Of a stretch of DNA of 64,000 nt, positions 36,213 to 46,361 are shown piece after piece (the first letter of the stretch is position 1; each line of letters opens with the position of its first letter). Position numbers and translations under genes: made by a program. The notes beneath the pieces are model-generated. The model made no database searches, was not told the DNA's origin, and saw nothing but the letters and a program-made list of their open reading frames with translations. Source of the stretch: Alopecurus myosuroides (taxonomy: Eukaryota > Streptophyta > Magnoliopsida > Poales > Poaceae); NCBI GenBank assembly GCA_028641055.1, contig CM054061.1, positions 32,402,333 through 32,466,332 of the forward strand, written 5' to 3'.

Positions 36213-39200
36213 GAAAGCGCGCTCATCCACTTCCTCCGTGAGAATCGGGACGTGTTCGCCTGGACCAATGAAGATCTACCAGGAGTCCCGAGGGAGTTGG
36301 TTGAGCACTCTTTGCATGTGCGTCCTGACGCCAAGCCCGTGAAGCAGGCTTTACGCCGCTTCGGGGATGAGAGAAGGAAGGCCATCGGTGATCAAATCAC
36401 CAAGCTGCTGATCAGTAACTTCATCATGGAAGTGCTGCACCCGGACTGGTTGGCCAACCCGGTCATGGTCGAGAAGAAGAAGGAAGATCCCAAGGCTGCC
36501 ACCGCATGGCGCATGTGCGTCGACTACACCGACTTGAACAAGGCTTGCCCTAAGGATCCCTTCCCGCTACCTCGCATCGATCAGGTGATCGATTCCACTG
36601 CCGGCTGTGAACTGTTGTCTTTCATAGATGCCTACTCTGGTTTCCACCAGATTGCACTCAACCCTGCTGATCAAATAAAGACTGCTTTCATTACCCCGTA
36701 CGGGGCTTATTGCTATCGTGTCATGTGTTTTGGCCTGAGGAATGCGGGTGCAACCTATCAGAGATGCATGCAGAAATGCTTGCACGACCAGCTCGGCAAG
36801 AATGTGCAGGTGTACGTAGATGACATTGTCATCAAAACGAATAAAACACATACTCTGCTTGCCGACTTGGAGGAAACCTTTGCTAACCTACGCAGGTACA
36901 AAATGAAACTGAATCCGAGTAAGTGTACCTTTGGTGTACCAGCTGGAAAGCTACTCGGTTTTCTGGTTTCTAGTCGGGGCATTGAAGCCAATCCGTCTAA
37001 GATAAAAGCTATTGAGAGCATGTCTTTGCCGAGATCATTGAAGGACGTGCAGAAGTTCACGGGTTGTCTCGCATCTCTGAGCCGTTTTCTTGGCCGAATG
37101 GGCGAGAAGGCTCTGCCTCTGTACCAGCTGATGAAGAAGAGTGACAAGTTTGTCTGGACTCCACAGGCTGATGTGGCATTCAATGAGCTGAAAGCAATGC
37201 TGGCTAGCGCTCCCGTCTTGGCTAGTCCGCTACCCAAGGAGCCTATGCTGCTGTACATTGCCGCGACTAACCGGGTAGTCAGCGTGGTGATAGTGGTGGA
37301 GCGAGAAGAAGAGGGCAAGAGTGTGCAGCGCCCAGTCTATTATCTCAGTGAAGTGCTGTCCAGTTCCAAGCAAAACTATCCACATTACCAGAAGATGACA
37401 TATGGTGTGTACCTGGGCGCCAGGAAGCTGAAACATTACTTCCAGGAGCATCCCATCACTGTTGTGAGCTCAGCTCCCATCTCGGACATCATGGGTAACA
37501 AGGAGGCGAGTGGCAGAGTAGCCAAGTGGGCGATTGAGCTAGCCGCGTACGCTCCCGCGTATACGAGAAGAGAAGCAATCAAGTCTCAGGTACTGGCGGA
37601 ATTTCTTGTGGACTGGGCCGAGATGCAGTATGAACCTCCCGCTCCAGTTTCCAACTATTGGAAAATGCACTTTGATGGCTCAAAGGTGAAAGAGGGCCTT
37701 GGCGCTGGCGTTGTGCTTACATCACCCAAGCGGGATCAACTCAAGTATGTGCTGCAGATCCATTTCAAGGCATCCAACAATGTAGCCGAGTACGAGGCAG
37801 TGGTGCATGGTTTGCGAGTAGCAAAAGAGGTTGGTGTGCAGCGCATTATATGCTATGGCGATTCAGATCTGGTGGTGCAGCAGGTCTCAGGTACCTGGGA
37901 TGCGTTGGATGCCAACATGGCATCGTATCGCTTCTTGGTGCAGTCAATGACTGGGTTTTTCGAAGGCTGTGAGTTTCAGCATATCCACCGAGCAGAGAAC
38001 GAAGCAGCAGACGAGCTATCCAAGTTGGGATCTTCTCGGCAGTCCATCCCGGCAGGGATTGCCTTGGAGCATTTGAGGAAGCCATCCATCAAGCCTTCCC
38101 CCAACTCGGAATCCATCTTTGTTCCCTCTCTGCCAAGTGAAGAATCTGACCCAATGGAGATTGACTGGGAGAGTGCTGCAGGGAACCCGGGGACTGCCGT
38201 CCTCTACTCGGGGACTGCCACTCCTTACTCGGGGACTGCCACTCCTTACTCGGGGACTGCCACTCCTTACTCGGGGACTGCCACTCCTTACTCGGGGACT
38301 GCCACTCCTTACTCGGGGACTGCCACTCCTTACTCGGGGACTGCCACTCCTTACTCGGGGACTGCCATTCCTTACTCGGGGACTGCCACTCCTTACTCGG
38401 GGACTGCCGCCCTCAATCCAGAAGCTGTTGCATTCATTGAAGAAGTTCTCGCCAATCGGTCTGGGCTGCAGAGAAGCGCTCCCACTCCTCCTGTGCAACC
38501 ACCAGAGCCTGTCCCAATGGAAATGGACGAACCAGTGTTTCCCGTGCGGGAGACACCGAGTTGGGCAATGCCCATATTATCCTTTCTAAGGGACGGCACT
38601 TTACCTGAAGATGAGGTGACTGCGAGGCAGATTCAGAGAAGGTCCAAGGGCTGCGCCATAGTCCGAGATGTGTTGCATAAGAGAAGTGCCACCGGCGTGC
38701 TGCAACGTTGTGTGAGCCCAGAAGAAGGAGAAGAAATCCTGGTGGAGATACATCAAGGGGAATGTGGGCATCACGCCTCTTCTCGGGCTTTGGTCAAGAA
38801 AGCTTTTCGGCATGGCTTCTACTGGCTCACTGCACTACAGCAAGCTGAAGATATCGTGAGAAAGTGCGCCGGCTGCCAGATGTTCGCAAGTAAGATTCAC
38901 ATGCCAGCTTCCGAGTTGAAAACAATTCCTATCACATGGCCATTTGCTGTTTGGTGCTTGGATATGGTTGGCCCTTTCAAGCCGGCTAAGGGCAATATGA
39001 CACATATCTTGGTCATGGTGGACAAGTTCACCAAGTGGATCGAGGTGAAACCTATTCGGAAGTGTGATGGGGTCACGGCCGTGAAGTTCGTGAAGGATGT
39101 GATCATGAGATATGGCTACCCGCACAGCATCATCACCGACAACGGCACCAACTTTGCAGAGGGGGCAATGGTGCGATTCTGCAGAGATAAGCATATCCGA

Positions 39201-39827
39201 CTAGACGTTGCGTCAGTCGCGCACCCTGCCTCCAATGGGCAAGTTGAGAGAGCCAATGGGATGGTACTGGCAGGTATCAAGCCAAGGCTGATTGAGCCAC
39301 TGCTGAAAACACCTGGGTGTTGGCTAGAAGAGTTGCCAGCGGTGTTGTGGAGTCTAAGGACTACCCCTAACCGGTCAACCGGCTACACGCCATTCTTCTT
39401 GGTATACGGGGCTGAGGCCGTGTTGCCAATAGACTTAGAGCATGACTCCCCCCGAGTAGCCCTCTACACTGAGGTGGAGGCGAGAGAAGCTCGAGAAGAC
39501 GACGTTGACCTGCTTGAAGAAGCAAGAGAGCTGACTCTGTCACGTTCGGCTATCTACCAGCAAAACCTGCGGCGCTATCATAGCCGAAAGGTGAACCCAA
39601 GGGTTTTCCGAGAAGGAGACATGGTCCTTAGGCTTGTGCAGCGCACAGCCGGGATGCACAAGTTGTCCCCTCCGTGGGAAGGGCCCTTCATTGTCAGCAA
39701 AGCACTGCACAATGACGCGTACTACCTTGTAGATGTGCGCCCATCGCAGGCGAACAGGGCAGATAAAGCTGGAGAGGAAACAAAGCGTCCCTGGAATGTA
39801 GCTCTACTTCGTCGTTTTCATTCGTAA
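36213..39827 (+). CDS. pol: Pol polyprotein: RT, RNase H, second RNase H, integrase
   Basis: Same frame as gag-protease, directly after the UAG; conserved RT N-terminal text (FLRENRDVFAW) begins only a few codons later. There is no early ATG, so it is probably made as a fusion. Counting from 36213: RT about 40-270 with LNKACPKDPFPLPRID (~108) and YVDD (201-204); RNase H about 345-425 (RPVYYLSEVLSSSKQNYP); a second, archaeal-type RNase H about 485-593 (MHFDGSKVKEGLGAG, NNVAEYEAVVHGL, GDSDLVVQQV); eleven 7-residue repeats (658-734); integrase HHCC finger about 846-891; catalytic D917, D976 and E1012, giving the classical D-35-E spacing. The frame is open to TAA at 39825-39827. Everything needed for reverse transcription and integration appears present. 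Confidence 0.9.
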   Translation, partial: ESALIHFLRENRDVFAWTNEDLPGVPRELVEHSLHVRPDAKPVKQALRRFGDERRKAIGDQITKLLISNFIMEVLHPDWLANPVMVEKKKEDPKAATAWRMCVDYTDLNKACPKDPFPLPRIDQVIDSTAGCELLSFIDAYSGFHQIALNPADQIKTAFITPYGAYCYRVMCFGLRNAGATYQRCMQKCLHDQLGKNVQVYVDDIVIKTNKTHTLLADLEETFANLRRYKMKLNPSKCTFGVPAGKLLGFLVSSRGIEANPSKIKAIESMSLPRSLKDVQKFTGCLASLSRFLGRMGEKALPLYQLMKKSDKFVWTPQADVAFNELKAMLASAPVLASPLPKEPMLLYIAATNRVVSVVIVVEREEEGKSVQRPVYYLSEVLSSSKQNYPHYQKMTYGVYLGARKLKHYFQEHPITVVSSAPISDIMGNKEASGRVAKWAIELAAYAPAYTRREAIKSQVLAEFLVDWAEMQYEPPAPVSNYWKMHFDGSKVKEGLGAGVVLTSPKRDQLKYVLQIHFKASNNVAEYEAVVHGLRVAKEVGVQRIICYGDSDLVVQQVSGTWDALDANMASYRFLVQSMTGFFEGCEFQHIHRAENEAADELSKLGSSRQSIPAGIALEHLRKPSIKPSPNSESIFVPSLPSEESDPMEIDWESAAGNPGTAVLYSGTATPYSGTATPYSGTATPYSGTATPYSGTATPYSGTATPYSGTATPYSGTAIPYSGTATPYSGTAALNPEAVAFIEEVLANRSGLQRSAPTPPVQPPEPVPMEMDEPVFPVRETPSWAMPILSFLRDGTLPEDEVTARQIQRRSKGCAIVRDVLHKRSATGVLQRCVSPEEGEEILVEIHQGECGHHASSRALVKKAFRHGFYWLTALQQAEDIVRKCAGCQMFASKIHMPASELKTIPITWPFAVWCLDMVGPFKPAKGNMTHILVMVDKFTKWIEVKPIRKCDGVTAVKFVKDVIMRYGYPHSIITDNGTNFAEGAMVRFCRDKHIRLDVASVAHPASNGQVERANGMVLAGIKPRLIEPLLKTPGCWLEELPAVLWSLRTTPNRSTGYTPFFLVYGAEAVLPIDLEHDSPRVALYTEVEAREAREDDVDLLEEARELTLSRSAIYQQNLRRYHSRKVNPRVFREGDMVLRLVQRTAGMHKLSPPWEGPFIVSKALHNDAYYLVDVRPSQANRADKAGEETKRPWNVALLRRFHS
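38184..38414 (+). repeat. 21-bp coding minisatellite, 11 units
   Basis: Eleven 21-bp units, consensus TACTCGGGGACTGCCACTCCT, encode YSGTATP (variants NPGTAVL, YSGTAIP, YSGTAAL). They lie between the second RNase H and the integrase, in a Pro/Ser/Glu-rich linker. The middle copies are identical, so expansion is recent. The core TCGGGGACTGC is the same sequence that abuts the 3' LTR (46351-46361). Confidence 0.93.
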
Positions 39828-40500
39828 GCAAAGATGTGTATGTACCCTCTTATCCGAGTTGAAATTCTACTCTGCAATCTGAAATTGTTCTCGGGGACTG
39901 CCCTCGTCCAAAATTGCTCTAGGTGTTTTACTCGGCTTGTTTCCTTTGTCTATTCGGTTGCTCCACTTCAGAACTCAAAAGTGCATTGAGTACTGTGTTT
40001 AAACCTATATGCCAACTCTTCGACTTTGCTGCTGTCCGAAACCCGGCTTCATGGCAAGCAAGAGAACAAGCAAAAGGTCAATGAGCACACGAAAGTCACT
40101 AAGGAAGAAAGAGTGCAGGAATCGAGTAGCTTATCGGTTACTTTTTGTTCTTTGTTTTAGTCTTCTCGGCTAAGTGGTGGGCTGCGTTATCATGATTGTT
40201 TCTAGCGGCTAAGTATTTGCAGCTCTGCTACTTGATTCTTGTGACTCGAATACCAAACAAGCGACAAGTCGCAGGTAGAGCAGAGATGAAAAGACAGGGT
40301 GAATAAGAAAAGCTACTCGGGGACTCGCATGGAAACACGACTCGGCATTAAGCCAGTATCGTTCAAATTGATTAATGTCAACATAAACCGAGTGGGCATA
40401 AAAACTGAGTAGCAAGCAAGATAAAGATAGTTTGTTACATCTGCTCCCGGCATCCCGGGGATCTGATAAAGGTTCAAGTGAAAAAAGATTGCAGGTTGCT
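39828..40500. other. Gap between pol stop and antisense gene stop
   Basis: Noncoding, and shared as 3' untranslated DNA of two convergent genes. It contains further copies of the TCGGGGACT word (about 39892-39902 and 40318-40326). No clear terminator or polyadenylation signal is distinguished. Confidence 0.5.
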
Positions 40501-43500
40501 TCAAGTTGAAGAGGCGATGTTCTCGGCGCTGGCCTTGGCAGCTGTTTCCTCGGCGGCGGTCTTGGCAGCAGTTTCTTCAGTAGCGGTCGCGGTAGCTGTT
40601 CCTTCGGTGCCGGCTTGAGTGGCATCCGCTTCTGTCTGCACGGCGGCGGATTCCTCCATCTCGGCATCCTCCTGGGTGGCCGCCTGCTCGGAAGTGGCCG
40701 TGGCCACTGAGACGGGTCCTGGAGCCGAAGAGGAGCCTGAAGCGTGGCCAGGAGGAGGCACCGTGTCGTCGAGAGCAGCACCTGAGGAAGTGCCGAAGTC
40801 GAGTGGCTCGGAGTCGATGTGCGCCCCTTCGTCTTCGTCGCTACTCGCGACGACGGCGGCCTTTCCCTTCCCGGCCTTGCCCTTGGGAGATTCGAAGAAG
40901 TCACCAAGTTCTTCCTCGTCGTCATCTTCTTCGTCCTCGTACTCGGTGTCGGGTTCGGGGACGCCATCGATGTAGACCTCCGTCTCGGCGCATTCTGCGA
41001 CATCATATGCAATCTGCTTGCGCAAGGCCACGCTATCGGCATCAGTCTCCCACTTGGAGTTATTGCGCTTCCCGCGGATGAGCTGCATATCCAGGTTTTC
41101 ATACCAGGACGCAATGCAGAGAAGCATCACGTCCGCACCAGCACGGGCTCCGGAGGCTCGCCACTTTTTCAACTCGGCCTTCACGTTCTCCAGCTTGAGG
41201 GCGAGCTCCCGCATGCTTTTTGGCTCAGGATCATGAGGCCAGAACAGCCGGTGGAGCTCAAAGCCCGCATGCATCAAATCAGTCCCGCAGCCGGCCAGCT
41301 GTTCGAAGTAGCCTTTGAGCACCAGCAAGCTGTCCTCGATATCAGCCCTGGTGTCAATCGGCTCACCCAGCGAAAGGCGAACTGCTCGGGCCTTGGCTAT
41401 CGTGGGCGCAGAGGTAGACTCAAGACGAGGCCAGATATCTGAAATAGCAAGTAGCAAGATCAAAGACCGAGAAGGAGAAAGAAACCGAGAAGGAACAAGA
41501 CCGAGAAGAAAAGATGCAATGCAGAGAAAACTTACCGATCAGTTGGCGGCGCAGCTGCTGCAGCTTGGTTCTCCAGGATTCCTCGTTGCTAATGTGCTTT
41601 GATTGGATCTGGCGCAGGGTGTCCATCTGAGCGAAAAGATCAGCATTGGTCTTCTTCAGAGTCTCGCATTCAGCCTCGAGGGCCCTTTCCTTGGCCTTGA
41701 ACGTGGTCTCGGCCTTGGCTTTCTCGGCGATGGCCGTATCCCTCTCGGCGCCAATCTTCACGGCATCTTGGAGTGCATTCTGAAGCTGGAGCTGCAGCTT
41801 CTCCATCTCGGTGGTGTGGTCCTTCACCAGAGAAATGGCCTGGTCGGATAGCTGTTTCTCCACCTCTGCTGGCTTGACGCAATCTTGGTGCGCCTCAGCA
41901 AATGACTTATAATCTTCTGCGAAAAGATAAGATGAGGTCAGTAAATGGGCAGAGAAGAACCAAACTCAAAGTCACACCGAGTAAACAGCAAACTCACCTT
42001 CAAGTTTCTTTATGGTGGCCTCGGCGTTCTCCACGAAGCTACGGCATTTTTCATGCTCATCGGCCAAGGCCTTCAGTTTGTCTGCAGAGAAGAAAAGGTT
42101 AGCGCGTGAGAAAGCAGAAGCGGGCGTAAACATAAAACGCAGAAACCGCGTGGCTAAAGGCGTACCTTGCACTTCGGCCAGCTGTTGGGTGCTGTCGTTT
42201 GCATTTTTGCTCGCGGCCTCAGCAGCTATCTTCTCCTTCTCCAGCGCAGCAATTCGCCTCCTGGCGATGGAGTGATTCCAGAGAAGGATGCGGTATAAGT
42301 TGGTCCGCTTAAGAACGCTATCCTGAAAACCGAGAAGAAAATGAGTTAGGCAAAGCAGAGAAGATTCGGCCCGAGTAGGAGGCTACTCGGAGAGTATCCA
42401 CCTACTCGACCCAAATCTCGGGGACTGGGGGTGATGGTAAGAAAGAAGAAAGGCGAGTAGAAGAGAAGAAAATTCAACTCGGAAAAGGCAAAAAGACTTA
42501 CTGCGTAGCTCTGCTCGATATCTTCGGCGTTCTTGCGGTGCAAGAACATCTTGGCTGCGAGGGTTGCGGTATCAGTGGAGACGGACATGGGCTGGTGTCC
42601 CAGGTCGATCTTGTTCCACTCCACGCGGTAGTGGTCGACGGAGCCAAGGGTCAAGCCGTGCCACTTCTCCTCTCCGAGAACCCTGCTGTCCCACTTGGCG
42701 CTGATGTGGCCAACAGTGTCCAGTACCTGCTCAAGACCCTTGGAGGTTATTGGCTTGTCTTGGGCTCCCCGAGAAGCAATATTGACGGGTTTGTTTTGGG
42801 CTGGATCGAAGGGAGGAGTATTCCTGGCTACAGCTTTCCTCCCCTTCTGAATAGCTACAGCTTTATCTTGGGGAGGGAAGCCGATGGTGTGTTGTTGGCT
42901 AACCTCAATCATATACTCCGGGTAGCAGGGCTGACCAGCAGCGCGAGCATCAGCCGAGAGCGCAGCAGGAATCGGGCCGGAGTCGCGAATCACGAGTGCT
43001 CCGCCTGCGGATGCGCCTTGGTCTCTGGCCCTTTTCTTCGTTCGTTCCTTCTCGATTTCCTGCTTCTCGAGATCCTCGGGTTTCTTCCCCTCAGTCTTGG
43101 CCTTTGCCTTCTCGGCGACTGCCTTCTCGGCAGCTTGCTTCTCGGCCTTCTTCTGCTCAGCCCTGGCCTTCTTCTGCTCGGCCTTGGCTCTCTCAGCAGC
43201 TTCTTTCTCAGCTTTGACCTTCTCGGCGGCCTCCTCCTTGGCCTTGGCCTCCTCAGCAGCCATCTTATCGGCAGTCTCCTTCTCAGAAAGGCCTTTCTTG
43301 GAACAATAATCCCTCAGAGCATCAAGGGCCTGTTGCTTGGCTGCTCGCCCAGGAGGGCTGGATGTGTCCTTGCTCTGTGGAGACGAGGAGGAAGTTGGTG
43401 GTGTAGGGCCTTGCGCAGTTGGTGGCGTAGGGCCTTGCGCAGTTGGTGGCGCCGCAGCTCCATCGCCCGGTGCAGCTCCTGGCTGAACGCTACTCGATGC

Positions 43501-45672
43501 GCCGCCTGGCAGAGGGTAGACATCTGCTACGGTAGCATCCGCGGCGGCGTCGTCTGTCACCAGCTGCTCGGCAGTGATGTTTTCTTGTGCGGCAGCCTCG
43601 GTGGTAGGCTGCTCCCGTTCTACTTCTGGCCGCTCAAGGGCGGCGGCGTCTTGCATTTCTTGTTCTTGGTTCTCCTCGGCGTTGCTAGCCGGAGGAGAAG
43701 GGGGTCTCTCGTCGTGGACGGCGGTGTCTTGTGCTGCTGGTTCTGACGCTGCTCCTTGTGCTGGATTGGCAGCAGCAGCATTGGCGTCGCGATCCTCATC
43801 ATCATCGTCCAGGTTGACCAGAGGTACTGGTTTCTTCTGGGCTTGGTCGGACGCGAGGGCTGCGTTCGCATCCATGGCAGGACTGCAGAGAAGAAAGAGA
43901 TCAGGGATTGGAAGAAGATTTGGGAGAAACCAGTACTACGCGAGAAGGAGGGCAAACGAGAAGAGAACTCACGCATTGGTGGATTTAAGCTGTCGTCGGG
44001 GTTTCTTGACAGTAACTTTCTTCTTCTTCTCGGCGGCCTCCTCCTTCTCGGCGGGCTTCCTCTTCTTGGCTGGAGGTGCCTGCGCTTCGCTCCTGGTCCG
44101 CTTGCGGGTTTCGGGAGGGGCAGTAGACAGAGGTTGGACGACAAGGGGCGCATCGCCCTCGTTTTCGTCCTCATCCTCGTCACCCTTCTCCGCAGCGGCC
44201 TCATCTGAGAAATTCAAAAGAGAAGAAGGAAGAATCAGAAACAGCAATGCAAGGGGTTGATGTCTCTCAGAAACAAACAAGATGAAAATGACAATACCGT
44301 GAGAGCCTTCATCCGACCAAGTGCGGAGAGCATCGCGCTTGTCAGGAACGGGACTGCTCTGTTCCGCGTCATCAGAAGGCAGCATGTCATCCTCCTCGCG
44401 ATCGGCGAACCAGTTGTCTTCAAAAACTTCGCGACTCTCAATCAGCTGTCGAGTAAGAGTCTGAAAGACAGAGAAGGATCATAAGTCAACCGAGTAGCAG
44501 GATGGAACTCTACTCGGATAGGCGTGCAAACACAAAGCACACTAAACCTATGCAGTTTTCTAAGTATTCTACTCGGACAGGCGTGCAGACACAAAGCACA
44601 CTAAGCCTATGCAGTTTTCCAAGTGTTCTACCCGGATAGGCGTGCAAACACAAAGCATACTAAGCCTAAGCGCGAGTCGACTAAGCACTATACTCGGTGC
44701 GCCAGGTGATTGCTAGTCGGGGCGGAAAGGGAAGTTATCTACTCGGGAAGCAGAGGCAAAAGCAGAGTAAGAACAGCGTACCCGGGCAATCGGTTGCGTG
44801 CGGCTGTACGGGACGAAGCCATACCGCCACTTCTCGGTAAGGCTTGTCTTCAGCATGTTCCTGGCATGATAGGCAACATCGGCGTCGTCGATTTCGATGG
44901 TGGTGGTCCTGGTGCAGTCGCGGGGGCCTCCCATGTAACACATGAGATGGCAGCGCTCCTGCAGAGGGAGTACTCGGCGCTTGATCCAGCATACCACCGG
45001 GTCGTCGTTCTTGAGGCCCAGTTTCTTCAACTCGCCGAGTCTATCTTCTATCTCGACGGCGATTTCGTCGATGGTGGGCTTCTCCTTCCAGTTCGACCCG
45101 AGTGGAGCACGATTCCTCCAAGCGGGCAGGTTGATTCGATCATCAACCACACCTCCTTCCGTGGCGGGGACGTTCTTGACATAGAAGAAGGTCTGCTGCC
45201 ACATTCGGCAGGAATCCAGCCCCTGGATGCGGGGATGGTTCGTACCGGTCCGCTGCACCATCATGGCACAGCCCGTGTCGGTGGCGCGGCCGATGCCTGC
45301 ACCGTCTTTCTTCCCGACTGACTGTTGGCGGAGATTAAAGTACCTGAGCCACGTATCAGTCGTGGGCCTGATGCCGAGGAAAGCCTCGCAGACCACGGCG
45401 TGGTAGGCGAGGAAGACGACCGCGTTGGGCGGCAGATGATGCATCTGCAGCCCGAAGTGGTCGAGGAACTTGCGCAGGAAGTCGGAAGCGGGCAGTCCAA
45501 AGCCGCGCTCGAAGTGCGACATGAAGACCACCCGCTCGCCGTCCCGCGGAGTTGGCACAACCTCGTCGTCGGGTGCCCGGCACTCCACGCCGGGGGGAAC
45601 CCTTCTGCTGGTCACGAGCCAGGCGAGATTGGCCTTGGTGACGGAGGAACCCGCCCAGCTAGCCTTGGCCAT
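40501..45672 (-). CDS. Eight-exon antisense gene of the gypsy element (transposase_28-like N-terminus)
   Basis: Minus-strand exons: 45672-44782, 44460-44298, 44204-43973, 43882-42502, 42322-42166, 42081-41998, 41916-41536, 41438-40501. Every junction has GT...AG and the exons add up to 4227 nt, a multiple of three, with every phase fitting; the product is about 1408 residues. Exon 1 (MAKASWAGSSVTKANLAWLV; ERGFGLPASDFLRKFLDHFG; LPPNAVVFLAYHAVVCEAFL) resembles the plant 'putative gypsy-type transposon' family (Pfam Transposase_28, from memory). Exon 3 has a basic KKRKPAEKEEAAEKKKK stretch, possibly a nuclear signal. Exon 4 is Ala/Glu/Lys-rich; exons 5-7 are coiled coil. The last exon is strongly acidic and ends at TGA 40501-40503. 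Antisense ORFs are known in Tat-branch elements; their function is unknown. Because it is antisense, its introns survive retrotransposition. Confidence 0.82.
44511..44687. repeat. 59-bp tandem repeat, 3 units, in intron 1 of the antisense gene
   Basis: TACTCGGATAGGCGTGCAAA, TACTCGGACAGGCGTGCAGA and TACCCGGATAGGCGTGCAAA start at 44511, 44570 and 44629, each followed by ACACAAAGCA and CCTATGCAGTTTTC; the third unit is partial. The array lies wholly in the intron 44461-44781. Confidence 0.85.
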
Positions 45673-45837
45673 CGTTGCGAGTAGGAGGGGTGGATGATTT
45701 TCGAGTGGAGTTGCTTGGTGGAGCGAGTCCGCGGCGGCGCGGAAGCTTGCGCGGCGGCGGAGGGCTCGGTGGCGAAGAAGAACAAGAGGCAGAAGGGGAA
45801 AAGTGCAGGGAAGGGGAAAAGGAAGTTACCGCGGGGG

Positions 45838-45845
45838 TATTTATA
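45838..45845 (-). promoter_or_regulatory. TATA box of the antisense gene
   Basis: On the minus strand, TATAAATA stands in the context GGTATAAATACCCCC, 166 bp upstream of the exon 1 ATG (45672). A start near 45808 would give a leader of about 135 nt. It lies in unique internal DNA, not in the LTR, so the antisense gene seems to have its own promoter. Confidence 0.6.
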
Positions 45846-46361
45846 CCTCCCTCGCGAGATTACCGTTACCACCACGGTAGTGGGATCGACTGTGGCGTGT
45901 GGTGGGTCCTGTGGCCGGCTAGAAACGCACACAAGCGCGGGCTGCGCGCGTAACGGCCGCATTGGATCCCACCTTCAGATCGTGGCCAGTAATTGCGCGT
46001 GATGGGACATGACGGCCGGTGGGCCCACAGCGTGAAAACGGGACACGTGGCGTCGTGTCCTGGGCAACCAAACGACGAGGTCGTGGATGCTTGACACGTG
46101 GGCAGTGCCTGCGTGAAGGGCTGGATGTTGCTCTGCGCTGCAGAGGCTCAGCTTGCGAAATTTCGCTAAGTCTTTTTACTCGGTTACAGAGTAGGAAGCA
46201 AGTGCTACTCGGAAGAGAGGAAGCTCAAGGTACCTTCCGGATAGCTACTCGGAGGACCTACTCGGCATCTTGAGGTTCGATGGCTGAGATACAAATGCTG
46301 GTTTTAAGCTGGCAGAGCCTAGTGAACAAGTTCGCAAGACTCAACCAGCTTCGGGGACTGC
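45846..46361. other. Antisense promoter region and G-rich tract at the 3' LTR
   Basis: GC-rich unique DNA upstream of the antisense gene, with several CACGTG-like ACACGTGG words (about 46044-46051 and 46094-46101). It ends with CTTCGGGGACTGC directly against the 3' LTR, the position of the polypurine tract, though this tract is only partly purine. Confidence 0.5.

Noticed and set aside
38184..38414. Regular short repeats that might suggest a CRISPR array
   Set aside because: The units are head-to-tail with no spacers, lie within a coding frame, and the DNA is plant nuclear.
38016..38589. Open frames on both strands across the 21-bp repeats (LLTRGLP and RVRSGSP repeats)
   Set aside because: A 21-bp repeat without stops is open in several frames. 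Only the pol frame continues into conserved domains on both sides.
42538..43746. A 402-codon plus-strand open frame in the gypsy element
   Set aside because: It is the reverse of antisense exon 4, whose low-complexity Ala/Glu/Lys codons leave the opposite strand open (Leu/Gly-rich). No domain, and the minus-strand model with matching splice phases explains the region.
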